Assembly (NCBI RefSeq): GCF_036173105.1
Contig: NZ_CP108053.1
Location: forward strand, 558,001 to 622,000
DNA: 64,000 nt
Direction of reading: 5' to 3'
Source: Streptomyces sp. NBC_00287
Lineage (GTDB): Bacteria > Actinomycetota > Actinomycetes > Streptomycetales > Streptomycetaceae
A program made the position numbers and the translations under genes. Under the pieces are notes generated by a model, which saw only the letters and a program-made list of their open reading frames with translations, did not search any database and was not told the origin of the DNA. This document shows, one piece after another, positions 25,208 through 34,348 of this stretch (position 1 is the stretch's first letter; each line of letters begins with the position of its first letter).

Positions 25208-27547
25208 CTACTTCCGCATCACGACGGGTTCTTGGCGGCGCAGCAGCCGGGAGACCACGTAGCCGAAGACCACCGACAGGACGAGCAACATGCCCACGTT
25301 GAGCAGCCACACGCCCGCCGAGTGGCGGAACAGCGGGTCGCCGGTCAGGTCGCCGGGGACGATCCGCGCCAGGTCGACGGTGCCGGCCATCGCGCCGAGT
25401 GCCCAGCGCGAGGGCACCAGCCAGGCGAGCTGTTCCAGGCCGGGCACGCCGTCGAGTTTCAGCAGGGCGCCGCAGAACACCACTTGGACGATGGCCAGCA
25501 GCACCAGCAGTGGCATCGTCACCTCTTCCTTGCGCACGAGAGCGGAGACCAGCAGGCCGAGCATCATCGCGGTGAAGGCCAGCAGGGCGACGGCGATGGT
25601 GATTTCGATCAGGGGCGACATCAACACGCCTTCGCCGCCGGGGGCATTGAGATCGACGCCGAGCAGGGCGACCAGCGTCAGCACCACGGCCTGGAGCACG
25701 GTGATGGTGCCGAGGACCACGACCTTCGACATCAGGTAGGCCGATCTGGACAGGCCGACGGCCCGCTCACGTTTGTAGATGACCCGTTCCTTGACGAGTT
25801 CGCGCACGGCGTTCGCGGCTCCGGTGAGGACCGCGCCGACGCACAGGATGAGCAGCGCGTTCATCGCGGTGTCCCGGGTCAGGGCGCTGCCGGCCAGGGC
25901 GCGGGCCATGGCGCCCATCACGAACGGCAGGGCGATCATGATGACCAGGAAGGTGCGGTCGGCGCCGAGGGCGGCGGTGTAGCGGCGGATCAGCGTGCCG
26001 AGCTGGGCGCCGCGGCTGCGCGGCCGGCGGGGCGGGGTGATGACGACCGGTCCGGAGCGGGGCAGCCGCGGTTGTGCGGTGGCGTCGGCTACGTACCGGT
26101 GGTGCAGGGGTGAGGTGGTGTAGGCGCCGGCCCAGTCGCGGTCCTGGTCGCGTTCGAAGGCCTCGAAGGCCTCCGGCCACTGGTCGAAGCCGAAGTAGGC
26201 GAGGGCGTCCTCGGGCGGGCCGTAGTAGGCGATCCGGCCGCCGGGGGCGAGCACCAGGAGACGGTCGCAGACGTCGAGGCTGAGGACGCTGTGGGTGACG
26301 ACGATGACGGTGCGGCCGTCGTCCGCCAGGCCCCGCAGCATGTGCATCACCGAGCGGTCCATGCCGGGGTCGAGCCCTGAGGTCGGTTCGTCGAGGAAGA
26401 GCAGGGAGGGCTTGGTGAGCAGTTCCAGGGCCACGCTGACGCGCTTGCGCTGGCCGCCGGAGAGGCTGTGCACGGGCTGTGCGGCGCGCTGATCGAGGCC
26501 GAGTTCCCCGATGACCTCGTCGACCCGGGCGCGGCGTTCGGCCTTGGCGGTGTCCTGCGGGAAGCGGAGTTCGGCGGCGTAGGACAGGGCGCTGCGGACG
26601 GTCAGCTGGGAGTGCAGGATGTCGTCCTGCGGGACCAGGCCGATGCGCTGGCGCAGCTCGGCGTAGTCGCGGTAGAGGTCGCGGCCGTCGTAGACGACGG
26701 TGCCGTGGTCGGCGGGCCGCTGTCCGGTGAGGGCGTTGAGGAGAGTGGACTTTCCGGCGCCGCTCGGTCCGACCACCGCGAGCAGGCACTTCTCCCCCAC
26801 CGGGAAGGACACATGGTCGAGGAGGGTCTTGCGGCCGTGGTCGACGGCGACGGTGAGGTCCTGGACCTCCAGGGAGATCTCGCCGGTGTCGACGTACTCC
26901 TGGAGTTCGTCGCCGACCAGGCAGAACGCCGAGTGTCCGATGCCGATGACATCGCCGGGCAGGACGGGGGCTGCCGTGATGGTGCTTCCGTTGAGGAAGG
27001 TGCCGTTGTGGCTGCCCAGGTCGGCGATCTCGTGGCCGCCGTCGGGCAGGGCGCGCAGTTCCGCGTGGTGGCGGGAGACAACGAGGTCGTCGAGGACGAG
27101 GTCGTTGTCGGGGGCGCGGCCGATGCGGACGGTACGGGTGGGCAGCGGCCGTACGCTGGTCGGCTGCCGGAAGGTGCCGGTCTGCGCCGGCATCGACACG
27201 GCCGAGGGGCGCTCCGGGCGGGGTTCCGGGCGGTCGAGGAGGACGGCGCGGGGGCCGTCGGCGGGGTTGCCGAAGCGGATCACGGTGCCGGGGCCCACGC
27301 CGCGTTCGTGGATGCGGTGGCCGTCGGTGTAGGTGCCGTTCGTGCTGTTCTCGTCCTCGAGCGTCCAGTGGTCGGCCTCGGGGTGCAGGACGGCGTGGTG
27401 CCAGGAGACGCGGGCGTCGTCGATGACGACATCGCAGAGCGGGTCGCGTCCGACGTGGTAGTCGCGGCTCGGGGTCATCACGGTGGAGCCCGACTCGGTC
27501 TCCATCACGAGCACGGGCGCAGTCGGTGCGAACGGTCGCTCCGCCAT
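25208..27547 (-). CDS. FHA-FHA-ABC ATPase-ABC2 permease, Rv1747-like transporter
   Basis: A 779-residue half-transporter with regulatory domains. FHA1 is about 28-90 (HVGRDPLCDVVIDDARVSWH), FHA2 about 137-210 (VRIGRAPDNDLVLDD, VVSRHHAELR). The ATPase about 225-460 has Walker A GPSGAGKST, signature LSGGQRKR and Walker B LLFLDEPTSGLDP. The ABC2-type membrane domain from about 520 has six helices (FLVIMIALPFVMGAMARAL, MNALLILCVGAVLTG). This architecture matches mycobacterial Rv1747, which is phosphorylated by the neighbouring kinase PknF; a kinase gene is also adjacent here. The substrate is unknown, perhaps a cell-wall lipid or glycan. Confidence 0.93.
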   Translation of the reverse strand: MAERPFAPTAPVLVMETESGSTVMTPSRDYHVGRDPLCDVVIDDARVSWHHAVLHPEADHWTLEDENSTNGTYTDGHRIHERGVGPGTVIRFGNPADGPRAVLLDRPEPRPERPSAVSMPAQTGTFRQPTSVRPLPTRTVRIGRAPDNDLVLDDLVVSRHHAELRALPDGGHEIADLGSHNGTFLNGSTITAAPVLPGDVIGIGHSAFCLVGDELQEYVDTGEISLEVQDLTVAVDHGRKTLLDHVSFPVGEKCLLAVVGPSGAGKSTLLNALTGQRPADHGTVVYDGRDLYRDYAELRQRIGLVPQDDILHSQLTVRSALSYAAELRFPQDTAKAERRARVDEVIGELGLDQRAAQPVHSLSGGQRKRVSVALELLTKPSLLFLDEPTSGLDPGMDRSVMHMLRGLADDGRTVIVVTHSVLSLDVCDRLLVLAPGGRIAYYGPPEDALAYFGFDQWPEAFEAFERDQDRDWAGAYTTSPLHHRYVADATAQPRLPRSGPVVITPPRRPRSRGAQLGTLIRRYTAALGADRTFLVIMIALPFVMGAMARALAGSALTRDTAMNALLILCVGAVLTGAANAVRELVKERVIYKRERAVGLSRSAYLMSKVVVLGTITVLQAVVLTLVALLGVDLNAPGGEGVLMSPLIEITIAVALLAFTAMMLGLLVSALVRKEEVTMPLLVLLAIVQVVFCGALLKLDGVPGLEQLAWLVPSRWALGAMAGTVDLARIVPGDLTGDPLFRHSAGVWLLNVGMLLVLSVVFGYVVSRLLRRQEPVVMRK

Positions 27548-27593
27548 GCCAGAATTCTACCGATTAGCCCACTTGCGCGCCTGACGCGGAGGT

Positions 27594-28004
27594 TCAGGCG
27601 ACCGGTACGACCAGGGCGGGGGCGGTCCGCTGCATCCGCAGCGCGTCGATGGACTCGGCGAGCAGTTCGTACTCGGTGGTCTCGTCGCACGTGGCGATGC
27701 GCACGAGCCGTCCGGCCGCCAACTGCTCGGCGACCAACTCCTGTTGGGCTGCATCACCGCACCAGGCGCGCAGTACGGCGGGCACATCGGGCACCGTGGC
27801 GGCGACCGGGACGAGGGCGCTGGGCGGGAAGTGCTCGGCGTCGGGGTGCGGGTCTAATCGCTCGGCGATCCAGGAGGCGCGGTCGCGCAGCCACCACAGG
27901 GCGAGGGCCAGGGTGGGCGCCCGGTAGGTGCCGAGCGGTACGCCGATGCGCCGGCCGCCGCAGGTGCCGTACGCGGTGACATGGCACAGGAATTCGTCGT
28001 GCAC
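27594..28004 (-). CDS. Hypothetical protein
   Basis: A 136-residue soluble protein starting at GTG 28004 with GGGAG six bases upstream. It opens MHDEFLCHVTAYGTCGGRRI and has a long Trp-containing helix (LALALWWLRDRASWIAERL). The N-terminal half is neat and protein-like; I recognise no family. It lies 46 bases upstream of the FHA-ABC gene on the same strand and may belong to that operon. No signal peptide or membrane helix. Confidence 0.6.
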   Translation of the reverse strand: MHDEFLCHVTAYGTCGGRRIGVPLGTYRAPTLALALWWLRDRASWIAERLDPHPDAEHFPPSALVPVAATVPDVPAVLRAWCGDAAQQELVAEQLAAGRLVRIATCDETTEYELLAESIDALRMQRTAPALVVPVA

Positions 28005-28247
28005 GTCTCACTCCCCCGTGGTGCGCTCGCCTGTAGGCCGGGGCCTCGCTTTCCGTGCGGCTCAGTGCTGTGCGTGATCGACTCTTCGCTCCGCGTGAAG
28101 CGCCCTCTGCAGTTGAGTATGTTCACTACTGAAACACTGTCACCATGACTTTCCGGCCAGTCTCCTGGCATATTCACCAAGATCCTTGGCCGAAACGTGA
28201 CGGGATCGCGTCAAACCCGGTATTCGCGAAGGCGAGCGGAGGACACC

Positions 28248-28535
28248 ATGGACAGCACCGGAAACGTGGACGTTGAATTCACAGCCGTCCTGCGCAAGCG
28301 CCCCGAGAAGGGAAGCTGGACCTACGTCGTCTGGCCGGAGTCGGTCGACTTCTTCGGCACCCGCGGTCTGGTCAAGGTCCGCGGCACCATCGACGGCCAC
28401 CCCTTCCACAGCTCCTTCATGGCCCTCGGCGACGGCACCCACATGCTCCCGGTGAAGGCGGAGGTGCGGCGGGCGATCGGCAAGGAGGAGGGCGACACGG
28501 TGACCGTGAGACTGGAGGAGCGGCTGGACTCGTGA
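28248..28535 (+). CDS. DUF1905 family protein
   Basis: A 95-residue beta-barrel-like protein with the DUF1905 pattern: [20 protein letters not shown] at the start, [19 protein letters not shown] in the middle and [20 protein letters not shown] at the end. GGAGG five bases before ATG 28248 fixes the start. Function unknown; often fused or adjacent to YdeI-type proteins. It is monocistronic: its stop lies inside a hairpin and the next gene converges on it. Confidence 0.88.
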   Translation: MDSTGNVDVEFTAVLRKRPEKGSWTYVVWPESVDFFGTRGLVKVRGTIDGHPFHSSFMALGDGTHMLPVKAEVRRAIGKEEGDTVTVRLEERLDS

Positions 28536-28550
28536 AGAGCCCAGCCGCTC
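28518..28550. terminator. Terminator hairpin after the DUF1905 gene
   Basis: GAGCGGCTGG at 28518-28527 pairs perfectly with CCAGCCGCTC at 28541-28550 around a 13-base loop that contains the DUF1905 stop codon. It lies between convergent genes and could serve both directions. No T-run, as usual in Streptomyces. Confidence 0.7.
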
Positions 28551-28565
28551 AAAGGCACATCCGGC

Positions 28566-29555
28566 TCAGGCCGTGGCGACCTCGTCGATGCGGGCCAGTT
28601 CCTCCGCGTCGAAGTGCAGGTTGCCGACCGCCGCCACGCTGTCCTCCAGCTGCTGCGGGCTGCTCGCGCCGACCAGGGCCGAGGTGACCCGGCCGCCGCG
28701 CAGGACCCAGGCCAGGGCCATCTGGGCCAGGGTCTGGCCGCGGCCCTTGGCGATCTCGGCGAGGGTGCGCAGCCGGGCGACCAGGTCCTCGGTGAGGGCC
28801 TCGGAGTTCAGGAAGGGGCTGTCGCTCGCGGCCCGGGAGTCCTCCGGGATGCCGTCAAGGTAGCGGCCCGTCAGCAGGCCCTGCTCCAGCGGGGAGTAGG
28901 CGATGGATCCGATCTGCAGCTCGTCGAGGGCGTCCAGGAGGCCCTCCTCGGGACGGCGGTCGAGCATGGAGTAGCGCGGCTGGTGGATCAGGAGCGGGGT
29001 GCCCAGCTCACCGAGGATGCGCGCGGCCTCCCGCGTCTGCTCCGGGGAGTAGTTGGAGACGCCGACGTAGAGCGCCTTGCCCTGCTGGACGGCCGAGTGC
29101 AGCGCGCCCATCGTCTCCTCCAGCGGAGTCTCCGGGTCCGGGCGGTGCGAGTAGAAGATGTCGACGTAGTCCAGGCCCATCCGGGTCAGGCTCTGGTCGA
29201 GCGAGGACAGCAGGTACTTGCGGGAGCCCCACTCGCCGTACGGTCCCGGCCACATCAGATATCCGGCCTTGGTGGAGATGACGAGTTCGTCGCGGTACGG
29301 CGCGAAGTCCGCCGTCAGCGCCTCGCCCAGCGCCGACTCGGCGGACCCGGGCGGCGGGCCGTAGTTGTTCGCCAGGTCGAAGTGCGTGACGCCGAGATCG
29401 AAGGCGCGGCGCAGGATGGCCCGCTGGGTCTCGACCGGACGGTCCGGACCGAAGTTGTGCCACAGACCGAGGGACAGTGCCGGGAGTTTGAGGCCGCTGC
29501 GTCCGGTGCGCCGGTAGGGCATGTCCGCGTAGCGGTCGGGGTGTGCGGTGTACAA
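28566..29555 (-). CDS. Aldo/keto reductase, YghZ/MgrA-like (glyceraldehyde-3-phosphate reductase group)
   Basis: From TTG 29555 (TGGAG five bases upstream) the protein has 329 residues and begins YTAHPDRYADMPYRRTGRSG, the usual start of this group. An in-frame ATG at 29633 would add 26 residues not seen in the family. The tetrad is present: FDLANNYGPPPGSAE (D, Y), ISTKAGYLM (K), YSHRPDP (H). SALVGASSPQQLEDSV is the cofactor loop. Members reduce small aldehydes with NADPH. The LysR gene is divergent, 127 bases away, and is the obvious candidate regulator. Confidence 0.92.
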   Translation of the reverse strand: MYTAHPDRYADMPYRRTGRSGLKLPALSLGLWHNFGPDRPVETQRAILRRAFDLGVTHFDLANNYGPPPGSAESALGEALTADFAPYRDELVISTKAGYLMWPGPYGEWGSRKYLLSSLDQSLTRMGLDYVDIFYSHRPDPETPLEETMGALHSAVQQGKALYVGVSNYSPEQTREAARILGELGTPLLIHQPRYSMLDRRPEEGLLDALDELQIGSIAYSPLEQGLLTGRYLDGIPEDSRAASDSPFLNSEALTEDLVARLRTLAEIAKGRGQTLAQMALAWVLRGGRVTSALVGASSPQQLEDSVAAVGNLHFDAEELARIDEVATA

Positions 29556-29682
29556 CGCGACTCCAGAGGGGTGGGCACGGTGGAACCAGGTTCCCTGAAA
29601 ACCGGTGTCCACTCTTTCGTGACCTGTGGGCATTGGTCCAACAGAAGAATCCGATGGAATTCAGCAGATAGGCTTCTCAGTC

Positions 29683-30576
29683 ATGGAACTGCGCCATCTC
29701 CAGCACTTCGTCGCGGTCGCCGAGGACCAGCATTTCACCCGGGCCGCCGAGCGGCTCATGGTGTCCCAGTCGGGGCTCTCGGCCTCGATCCGCTCGCTGG
29801 AACGGGAGCTCCAGACCCCGCTGTTCATGCGTACGACCCGCAGCGTGACCCTCACCCCGGCCGGGCGGGCGCTGCTGGGCGAGGCGGAGCGGATCCTGGC
29901 GCAGGTGCGGTCCGCCCACGAGGCGGTCGCCGCGGTGCAGGGCGTACTGCGCGGGATGCTGGCGCTGGGGTCCGAGCAGTGCATCGCCGGGGTGCATGTG
30001 GCGGGGCTGCTCGCCGCGTTCCGGCGGAAGCACCCGGACGTGGAGATCTGTCTGCGCCAGGCCGGTTCGGGGGCGCTCGCGGAGGAGGTCGCGGCCGGCC
30101 GCCTGGACCTGGCCTTCGCGGTGCGTACGGCGCAGGAGGACACCGACCAGCTGCAGCTGCGCGCCGTACCGCTGACCAGTGAGCCCATGACGGTGCTGTG
30201 CCACCCCAGTCACCGGCTCGCGAAGGCCGGAGCCGCGGTCACCCCGGAGGAGCTGGGCGGCGAGGTCTTCGTCGACTTCCACCCGGACTGGGGGCCGCGC
30301 CGCACCACCGACGCGGCGTTCGCCGCAGCGGGCGTACGGCGGGCGGTCGCCCTGGAGGTCAACGACGTGCACAGCCTCCTGGACCTGGTGGACGAGAACC
30401 TCGGCATCGCCGTCGTACCGCGCCACTTCCGGCACAAGCGGGAGTCGCTGACCGCGCTGCCCGTGAAGGGCACCGGCGAGCGGGTGTACGAGACGGTCGC
30501 ACTGCTGCCGCCCGCGCAGGCCACGAGCCCGGCGGCGCGGGCGCTGATGCAGTTGCTGGACATCGAGGGCGCGTGA
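29683..30576 (+). CDS. LysR-family transcriptional regulator
   Basis: A 297-residue regulator. The winged helix-turn-helix is at residues 1-60 (MELRHLQHFVAVAEDQHFTR, RLMVSQSGLSASIRSLERE), followed by the usual linker helix and a substrate-binding domain (LALGSEQCIAGVHVAGLLAA; ENLGIAVVPRHF). ATG 29683 is the only start that keeps the canonical N-terminus. It is divergent from the aldo/keto reductase gene, the classic LysR arrangement, so control of that gene is inferred. The inducer is unknown. Confidence 0.94.
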   Translation: MELRHLQHFVAVAEDQHFTRAAERLMVSQSGLSASIRSLERELQTPLFMRTTRSVTLTPAGRALLGEAERILAQVRSAHEAVAAVQGVLRGMLALGSEQCIAGVHVAGLLAAFRRKHPDVEICLRQAGSGALAEEVAAGRLDLAFAVRTAQEDTDQLQLRAVPLTSEPMTVLCHPSHRLAKAGAAVTPEELGGEVFVDFHPDWGPRRTTDAAFAAAGVRRAVALEVNDVHSLLDLVDENLGIAVVPRHFRHKRESLTALPVKGTGERVYETVALLPPAQATSPAARALMQLLDIEGA

Positions 30577-30603
30577 CGGCCGGCTTTGCGCGATGGTGGA
30601 GCC

Positions 30604-31113
30604 ATGCATGCCAAGGACATCCTCATCGACGGTTTCAGCCGCATCCAGGAAGAGGTCCACGCCACCGTCGAGGGCCTCGACCCCGACGACCTGCACGCCC
30701 GCCCGGGCCCCGACGCCAACTCCATCGCCTGGCTCGTCTGGCATCTCACCCGTGTCCAGGACGATCACATCGCCGACGCCTTCGGGCTCGAGCAAGCGTG
30801 GCTCACCCAGGACTTCCAGAAGACCTTCGGACTCGACCTGCCCCGCCATGACACCGGGTACGGGCACACCGCCGCGAAGGTCGCGAAGGTGAAGGTCGCA
30901 TCGGGTGACCTGCTGACCGGGTACTACGACGCCGTGCACGCCCAGAGCCTCGGGGCGCTGCGCGAGCTGGCCGCCAAGGATCTGGAGCGCATCGTGGACG
31001 AGCGCTGGGATCCGCCGGTCAGCCTGGGCGTACGGCTGGTCAGCGTCCTGTCCGACGATCTGCAGCACATCGGACAGGCCGCCTATGTCCGCGGGCTGCT
31101 TCAGAGCGCGTAG
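30604..31113 (+). CDS. DinB / DUF664 family protein
   Basis: A 169-residue four-helix-bundle protein. Metal-binding His positions typical of the DinB fold are seen in [16 protein letters not shown] (two His) and [16 protein letters not shown] (third His). Relatives include mycothiol-dependent maleylpyruvate isomerase and bacillithiol transferases, so a thiol-transferase role is possible but not shown. It begins 28 bases after the LysR stop and may share its transcript. Its 3' end overlaps the convergent deaminase gene by 13 bases. Confidence 0.9.
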   Translation: MHAKDILIDGFSRIQEEVHATVEGLDPDDLHARPGPDANSIAWLVWHLTRVQDDHIADAFGLEQAWLTQDFQKTFGLDLPRHDTGYGHTAAKVAKVKVASGDLLTGYYDAVHAQSLGALRELAAKDLERIVDERWDPPVSLGVRLVSVLSDDLQHIGQAAYVRGLLQSA

Positions 31114-32174
31114 CCCGGCAGGACGACGTCCTCGATGAGGGCCTTGCGCTCGTCGAACGGGATGAACGCGCTCTTGACGGCGTTCACCGTGACCGTGCGC
31201 AGGTCCTCCACCGTCCAGCCGGCCTGCTCGACCAGCAGGGACATCTCGCGCGTCATCGTCGTGCCCGACACCAGACGGTTGTCGGTGTTGAGGGTGACGC
31301 GGAAGCCGAGGTCCTTCAGGGCGGTGATGGGGTGCTCGGCTATGGAGGTGGCGGCGCCGGTCTGGAGGTTGGAGGTCGGGCACATCTCCAGCGCGATCCG
31401 GCGGTCGCGGACCCAGCCGGCGAGGCGGCCGAGCTTGCCGGCCGCGAGGTCGGGGATGTCGTCGGTGATGCGCACACCGTGACCGAGGCGCTGGGCGCCG
31501 CAGATCTGGAGCGCCTGGTGGATGCTGGACAGGCCGTCGGCCTCACCGGCGTGGATGGTGAACGGCACGCTCTCGCGGCGCAGGTGCTCGAAGGCGGCCA
31601 GGTGGTCGGCGGCGGGGAAACCGGCCTCGGCACCGGCGATGTCGAAGCCGACGACGCCGGCGTCACGGAAGGCGACGGCCAGGTCGGCGGCCTCGCGCAC
31701 CCGGTCGAACATGCGCATGCCGCACAGCAGGGTGCCGACGCGGACCGGGGTACCGGCCGCGGCGGCCTTCGCCATGCCGGCCGCCAGGCCCTCCTGGACG
31801 GTCTCCACGACCTCGGCGAGCGCGAGACCGCCGTTGGTGTTCAGCTCGGGGGCGTAGCGGACCTCGGCGTATACGACCCCGTCGGCGGCGAGGTCGAGGA
31901 CGTACTCCTCGGCGGTGCGCAGCAGGCCCTCGCGGGTCTGCATCACGGCGAGGGTGTGCTCGAAGGTGGCGATGTAGCGGACCAGGTCGCCGGAGTTCGC
32001 GGCCTCGAAGTACCAGGCGGCGAGCTCGTCGGGGTCGGTGGTGGGCAGGGTGTGGCCGACCTCGGCCGCGAGCTCGATCACGGTGGCGGGGCGCAGGCCG
32101 CCGTCGAGGTGGTCGTGGAGGACGGCCTTGGGGAGGCGACGGATCACATCGGCATCTACGCGCGTAGCGGTCAT
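31101..32174 (-). CDS. add: Adenosine deaminase
   Basis: A 357-residue zinc hydrolase that converts adenosine to inosine in purine salvage. Metal ligands and active-site residues are visible: HDHLDGG (two His), TIHAGEADG (His and catalytic Glu), LGHGVRI (His), and [10 protein letters not shown] with the last Asp. [11 protein letters not shown] is a family segment. Cytosolic and of normal length. A VOC gene lies 45 bases upstream on the same strand and may be co-transcribed. Confidence 0.95.
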   Translation of the reverse strand: MTATRVDADVIRRLPKAVLHDHLDGGLRPATVIELAAEVGHTLPTTDPDELAAWYFEAANSGDLVRYIATFEHTLAVMQTREGLLRTAEEYVLDLAADGVVYAEVRYAPELNTNGGLALAEVVETVQEGLAAGMAKAAAAGTPVRVGTLLCGMRMFDRVREAADLAVAFRDAGVVGFDIAGAEAGFPAADHLAAFEHLRRESVPFTIHAGEADGLSSIHQALQICGAQRLGHGVRITDDIPDLAAGKLGRLAGWVRDRRIALEMCPTSNLQTGAATSIAEHPITALKDLGFRVTLNTDNRLVSGTTMTREMSLLVEQAGWTVEDLRTVTVNAVKSAFIPFDERKALIEDVVLPGYAL

Positions 32175-32219
32175 GGCAGGTCTTTCCTTGAGCGGGGCGG
32201 TTCGAAGGCGGGAGGCGGG

Positions 32220-32606
32220 TCAGACGGCGGGCTGGAGCAGGTCCCAGCGGTTGCCGTACAGGTCCTGGAAGACGGCGACCGAGCCGTAGGGCTCGTGGCG
32301 CGGTTCCTCCAGGAAGGTCACGCCCGCGGCGAGCATCCGGGCGTGGTCGCGGGCGAAGTCGTCGGTGTGCAGGAAGAAGCCGACGCGCCCGCCGGTCTGG
32401 TCACCGACCCGGGCGGTCTGGGCGTCACCCTTGGCGCGGGCGAGCACCAGTCCGGTGCCCTGATCGCCGGGCTCCACGACGACCCAGCGGGAGCCGTCCG
32501 GGCGCGGGGTGTCCTCGACGAGCCGGAACCCGAGGGCCTCGGTGTAGAAGCGGATCGCCTCGTCGTAGTCGTCGACGACGAGGGTGACCAGGGCGATGCG
32601 TCTCAT
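32220..32606 (-). CDS. VOC family protein, glyoxalase-like
   Basis: A 128-residue single VOC domain: IALVTLVVDDYDEAIRFYTE at the start, SRWVVVEPGDQGTGLVLARA in the middle, VAVFQDLYGNRWDLLQP at the end with the late Glu/Asp position. It belongs to the lactoylglutathione-lyase-like group that in Streptomyces has unknown substrates. It lies 45 bases upstream of add on the same strand. Confidence 0.9.
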   Translation of the reverse strand: MRRIALVTLVVDDYDEAIRFYTEALGFRLVEDTPRPDGSRWVVVEPGDQGTGLVLARAKGDAQTARVGDQTGGRVGFFLHTDDFARDHARMLAAGVTFLEEPRHEPYGSVAVFQDLYGNRWDLLQPAV

Positions 32607-32748
32607 CGGAGCCTTTCGGGACGTGCGATTGACGGGAGAGGTTATACGTAAAACCCTCCGCGCGCCAGTCCGTGTGGGACGGCTGGTCCCGCAGCCCTAG
32701 GACCACGGCCCGAGGTGCCCGCACACGATGATCGGTAGCGTCCCCGCC

Positions 32749-33207
32749 ATGACGATCAACGACGCGATCCGCACCCCCGAACAGCGCAGGCGTGAGGTCC
32801 TCGAGCGGCTGGACCGGGAGACCGACATCTGGGTGGCCACGGCGGACGCCGACGGGGTGCCGTGCCTGGTGGCGCTGTGGTTCGTCTGGGACGGGGAGGC
32901 GCTGTGGCTGTCGACGCGGGCGGCCAATCCGACGGGCCGGAACCTGCGGGACGGCGGGCGCACGCGGCTGGCGTTCGGTGATACCCGGGACGTGGTGCTC
33001 ATCGACGGCGAAGCCACCGGGTTCACGGCCGAGGAGGTGCCGGCCGTGGCGGCGGAGGCGTTCCTGGCGAAGACCGGGTGGGATCCGCGCGCGGACCACG
33101 CCTCCTACGTCTTCTTCCGGGTGCGCCCGCTGGCGGTGCAGGCCTGGCACGAGGTGCGGGAGCTGCCGCAGCGGCATCTCATGCGAAACGGAACGTGGCT
33201 TGTCTAG
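32749..33207 (+). CDS. Pyridoxamine-5'-phosphate-oxidase-fold flavin/F420-type protein
   Basis: A 152-residue split-barrel protein. IWVATADADGVPCLVALWFV, WDGEALWLSTRAANPTGRNL and TRLAFGDTRDVVLIDGEA follow the core pattern of the PPOX / F420-dependent family. I chose ATG 32749 over 32728 because the domain helix starts there; neither has a strong ribosome site. The family includes FMN- and F420-dependent reductases, and which cofactor is used cannot be told. Monocistronic. Confidence 0.85.
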   Translation: MTINDAIRTPEQRRREVLERLDRETDIWVATADADGVPCLVALWFVWDGEALWLSTRAANPTGRNLRDGGRTRLAFGDTRDVVLIDGEATGFTAEEVPAVAAEAFLAKTGWDPRADHASYVFFRVRPLAVQAWHEVRELPQRHLMRNGTWLV

Positions 33208-33329
33208 ACAGGTTCTGCGCGTGTACCGCCGTAGGCCATCCGATTCCCCCAAAGGTGTTACCTGACAGTAATCCCTGATGGTTTGATGTGCGACGCCACT
33301 CAACACCCCTTCCACCACAGGGAGAACCA

Positions 33330-34316
33330 GTGACGCTTTCCGCACAGCGCCGTGCACAGGGATCGGCCGTGCTCGCCCTCTCGCTCGCCGTCGCGGGTCT
33401 CGCCGGTACGACGCCCAGCGCGTCGGCCGCCGAGCAGACGCCGGCGCTGAAGGTGCTGTCGTACAACGTGTTCCTCTTCAGCAAGAGCCTCTACCCGAAC
33501 TGGGGCCAGGACCACCGCGCCGCCGAGATCGTGAAGACGTCGTTCTTCCAGGGCAACGATGTGGTGGTGATCCAGGAGGCGTTCGACAACTCCTCCTCGG
33601 ACGCGCTGAAGTCGGCCGCCGCGGGCGCCTATCCATACCAGACGCCCGTGGTCGGCCGGAGCAAGACCGGCTGGGACGCGACGGGCGGGGCGTACTCGGC
33701 GACGACGCCGGAGGACGGCGGCGTCACGATCCTCAGCAAGTGGCCGATCGTCCGCCAGGAGCAGTACGTCTACAAGGACGCGTGCGGCGCGGACTGGTGG
33801 TCCAACAAGGGCTTCGCGTACGTCGTGCTGAACGTGAACGGCACCAAGGTGCATGTGGTCGGCACACATGCCCAGTCGACGGACCCTGGATGCGACGCCG
33901 GTGAGGCCGCAGCGATGCGCAGCCGCCAGTTCAAGGCGATCGACGCATTCCTGGACGCCAAAAACATCCCGGCGGGCGAGCAGGTGCTGGTCGCGGGTGA
34001 CTTGAACGTCGACTCGCGCACCGCGGAGTACAACTCGATGCTCGCCGACGGCGGCCTGGTCGGCGCCGACGCCCGCACCGGGCACGCGTACTCCTTCGAC
34101 ACGCAGGACAACTCCATAGCGCGCGACCGCTACCCGACCGACCCGCGCGAGGACTTGGACTACGTCCTGCATCGCGCGGGCCACGCCCGTCCGGCGGTGT
34201 GGAAGAACGACGTCGTCAAGGAGCAGAGCGTGCCCTGGACAGTGTCGAGTTGGGGCACGGACTACACGTACACCAACCTGTCGGACCACTACCCGGTGAC
34301 CGGTTCCGCGGGCTGA
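33330..34316 (+). CDS. Secreted sphingomyelinase C-like phosphodiesterase
   Basis: A 328-residue exported enzyme of the DNase I-like endonuclease/exonuclease/phosphatase fold. A Sec signal spans about residues 1-33 (VLALSLAVAGLAGTTPSASA, cleavage before EQTP). Active-site motifs: LSYNVFLFSK, VIQEAFDN (Glu), VVGTHAQS, VAGDLNVDSR and LSDHYPVTG (Asp-His). This set matches bacterial sphingomyelin phosphodiesterases that release phosphocholine from membranes. GTG 33330 has GGGAG five to six bases upstream. Monocistronic, ending at a strong hairpin. Confidence 0.92.
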   Translation: MTLSAQRRAQGSAVLALSLAVAGLAGTTPSASAAEQTPALKVLSYNVFLFSKSLYPNWGQDHRAAEIVKTSFFQGNDVVVIQEAFDNSSSDALKSAAAGAYPYQTPVVGRSKTGWDATGGAYSATTPEDGGVTILSKWPIVRQEQYVYKDACGADWWSNKGFAYVVLNVNGTKVHVVGTHAQSTDPGCDAGEAAAMRSRQFKAIDAFLDAKNIPAGEQVLVAGDLNVDSRTAEYNSMLADGGLVGADARTGHAYSFDTQDNSIARDRYPTDPREDLDYVLHRAGHARPAVWKNDVVKEQSVPWTVSSWGTDYTYTNLSDHYPVTGSAG

Positions 34317-34321
34317 TCCCG

Positions 34322-34348
34322 GTGGGCACGGTTCAGCGCCGTGCCCAC
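34322..34348. terminator. Terminator hairpin between sphingomyelinase and LLM genes
   Basis: GTGGGCACGG at 34322-34331 pairs perfectly with CCGTGCCCAC at 34339-34348 around a seven-base loop. It starts six bases after the sphingomyelinase stop and covers the end of the convergent monooxygenase gene, so it may act in both directions. Confidence 0.8.
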
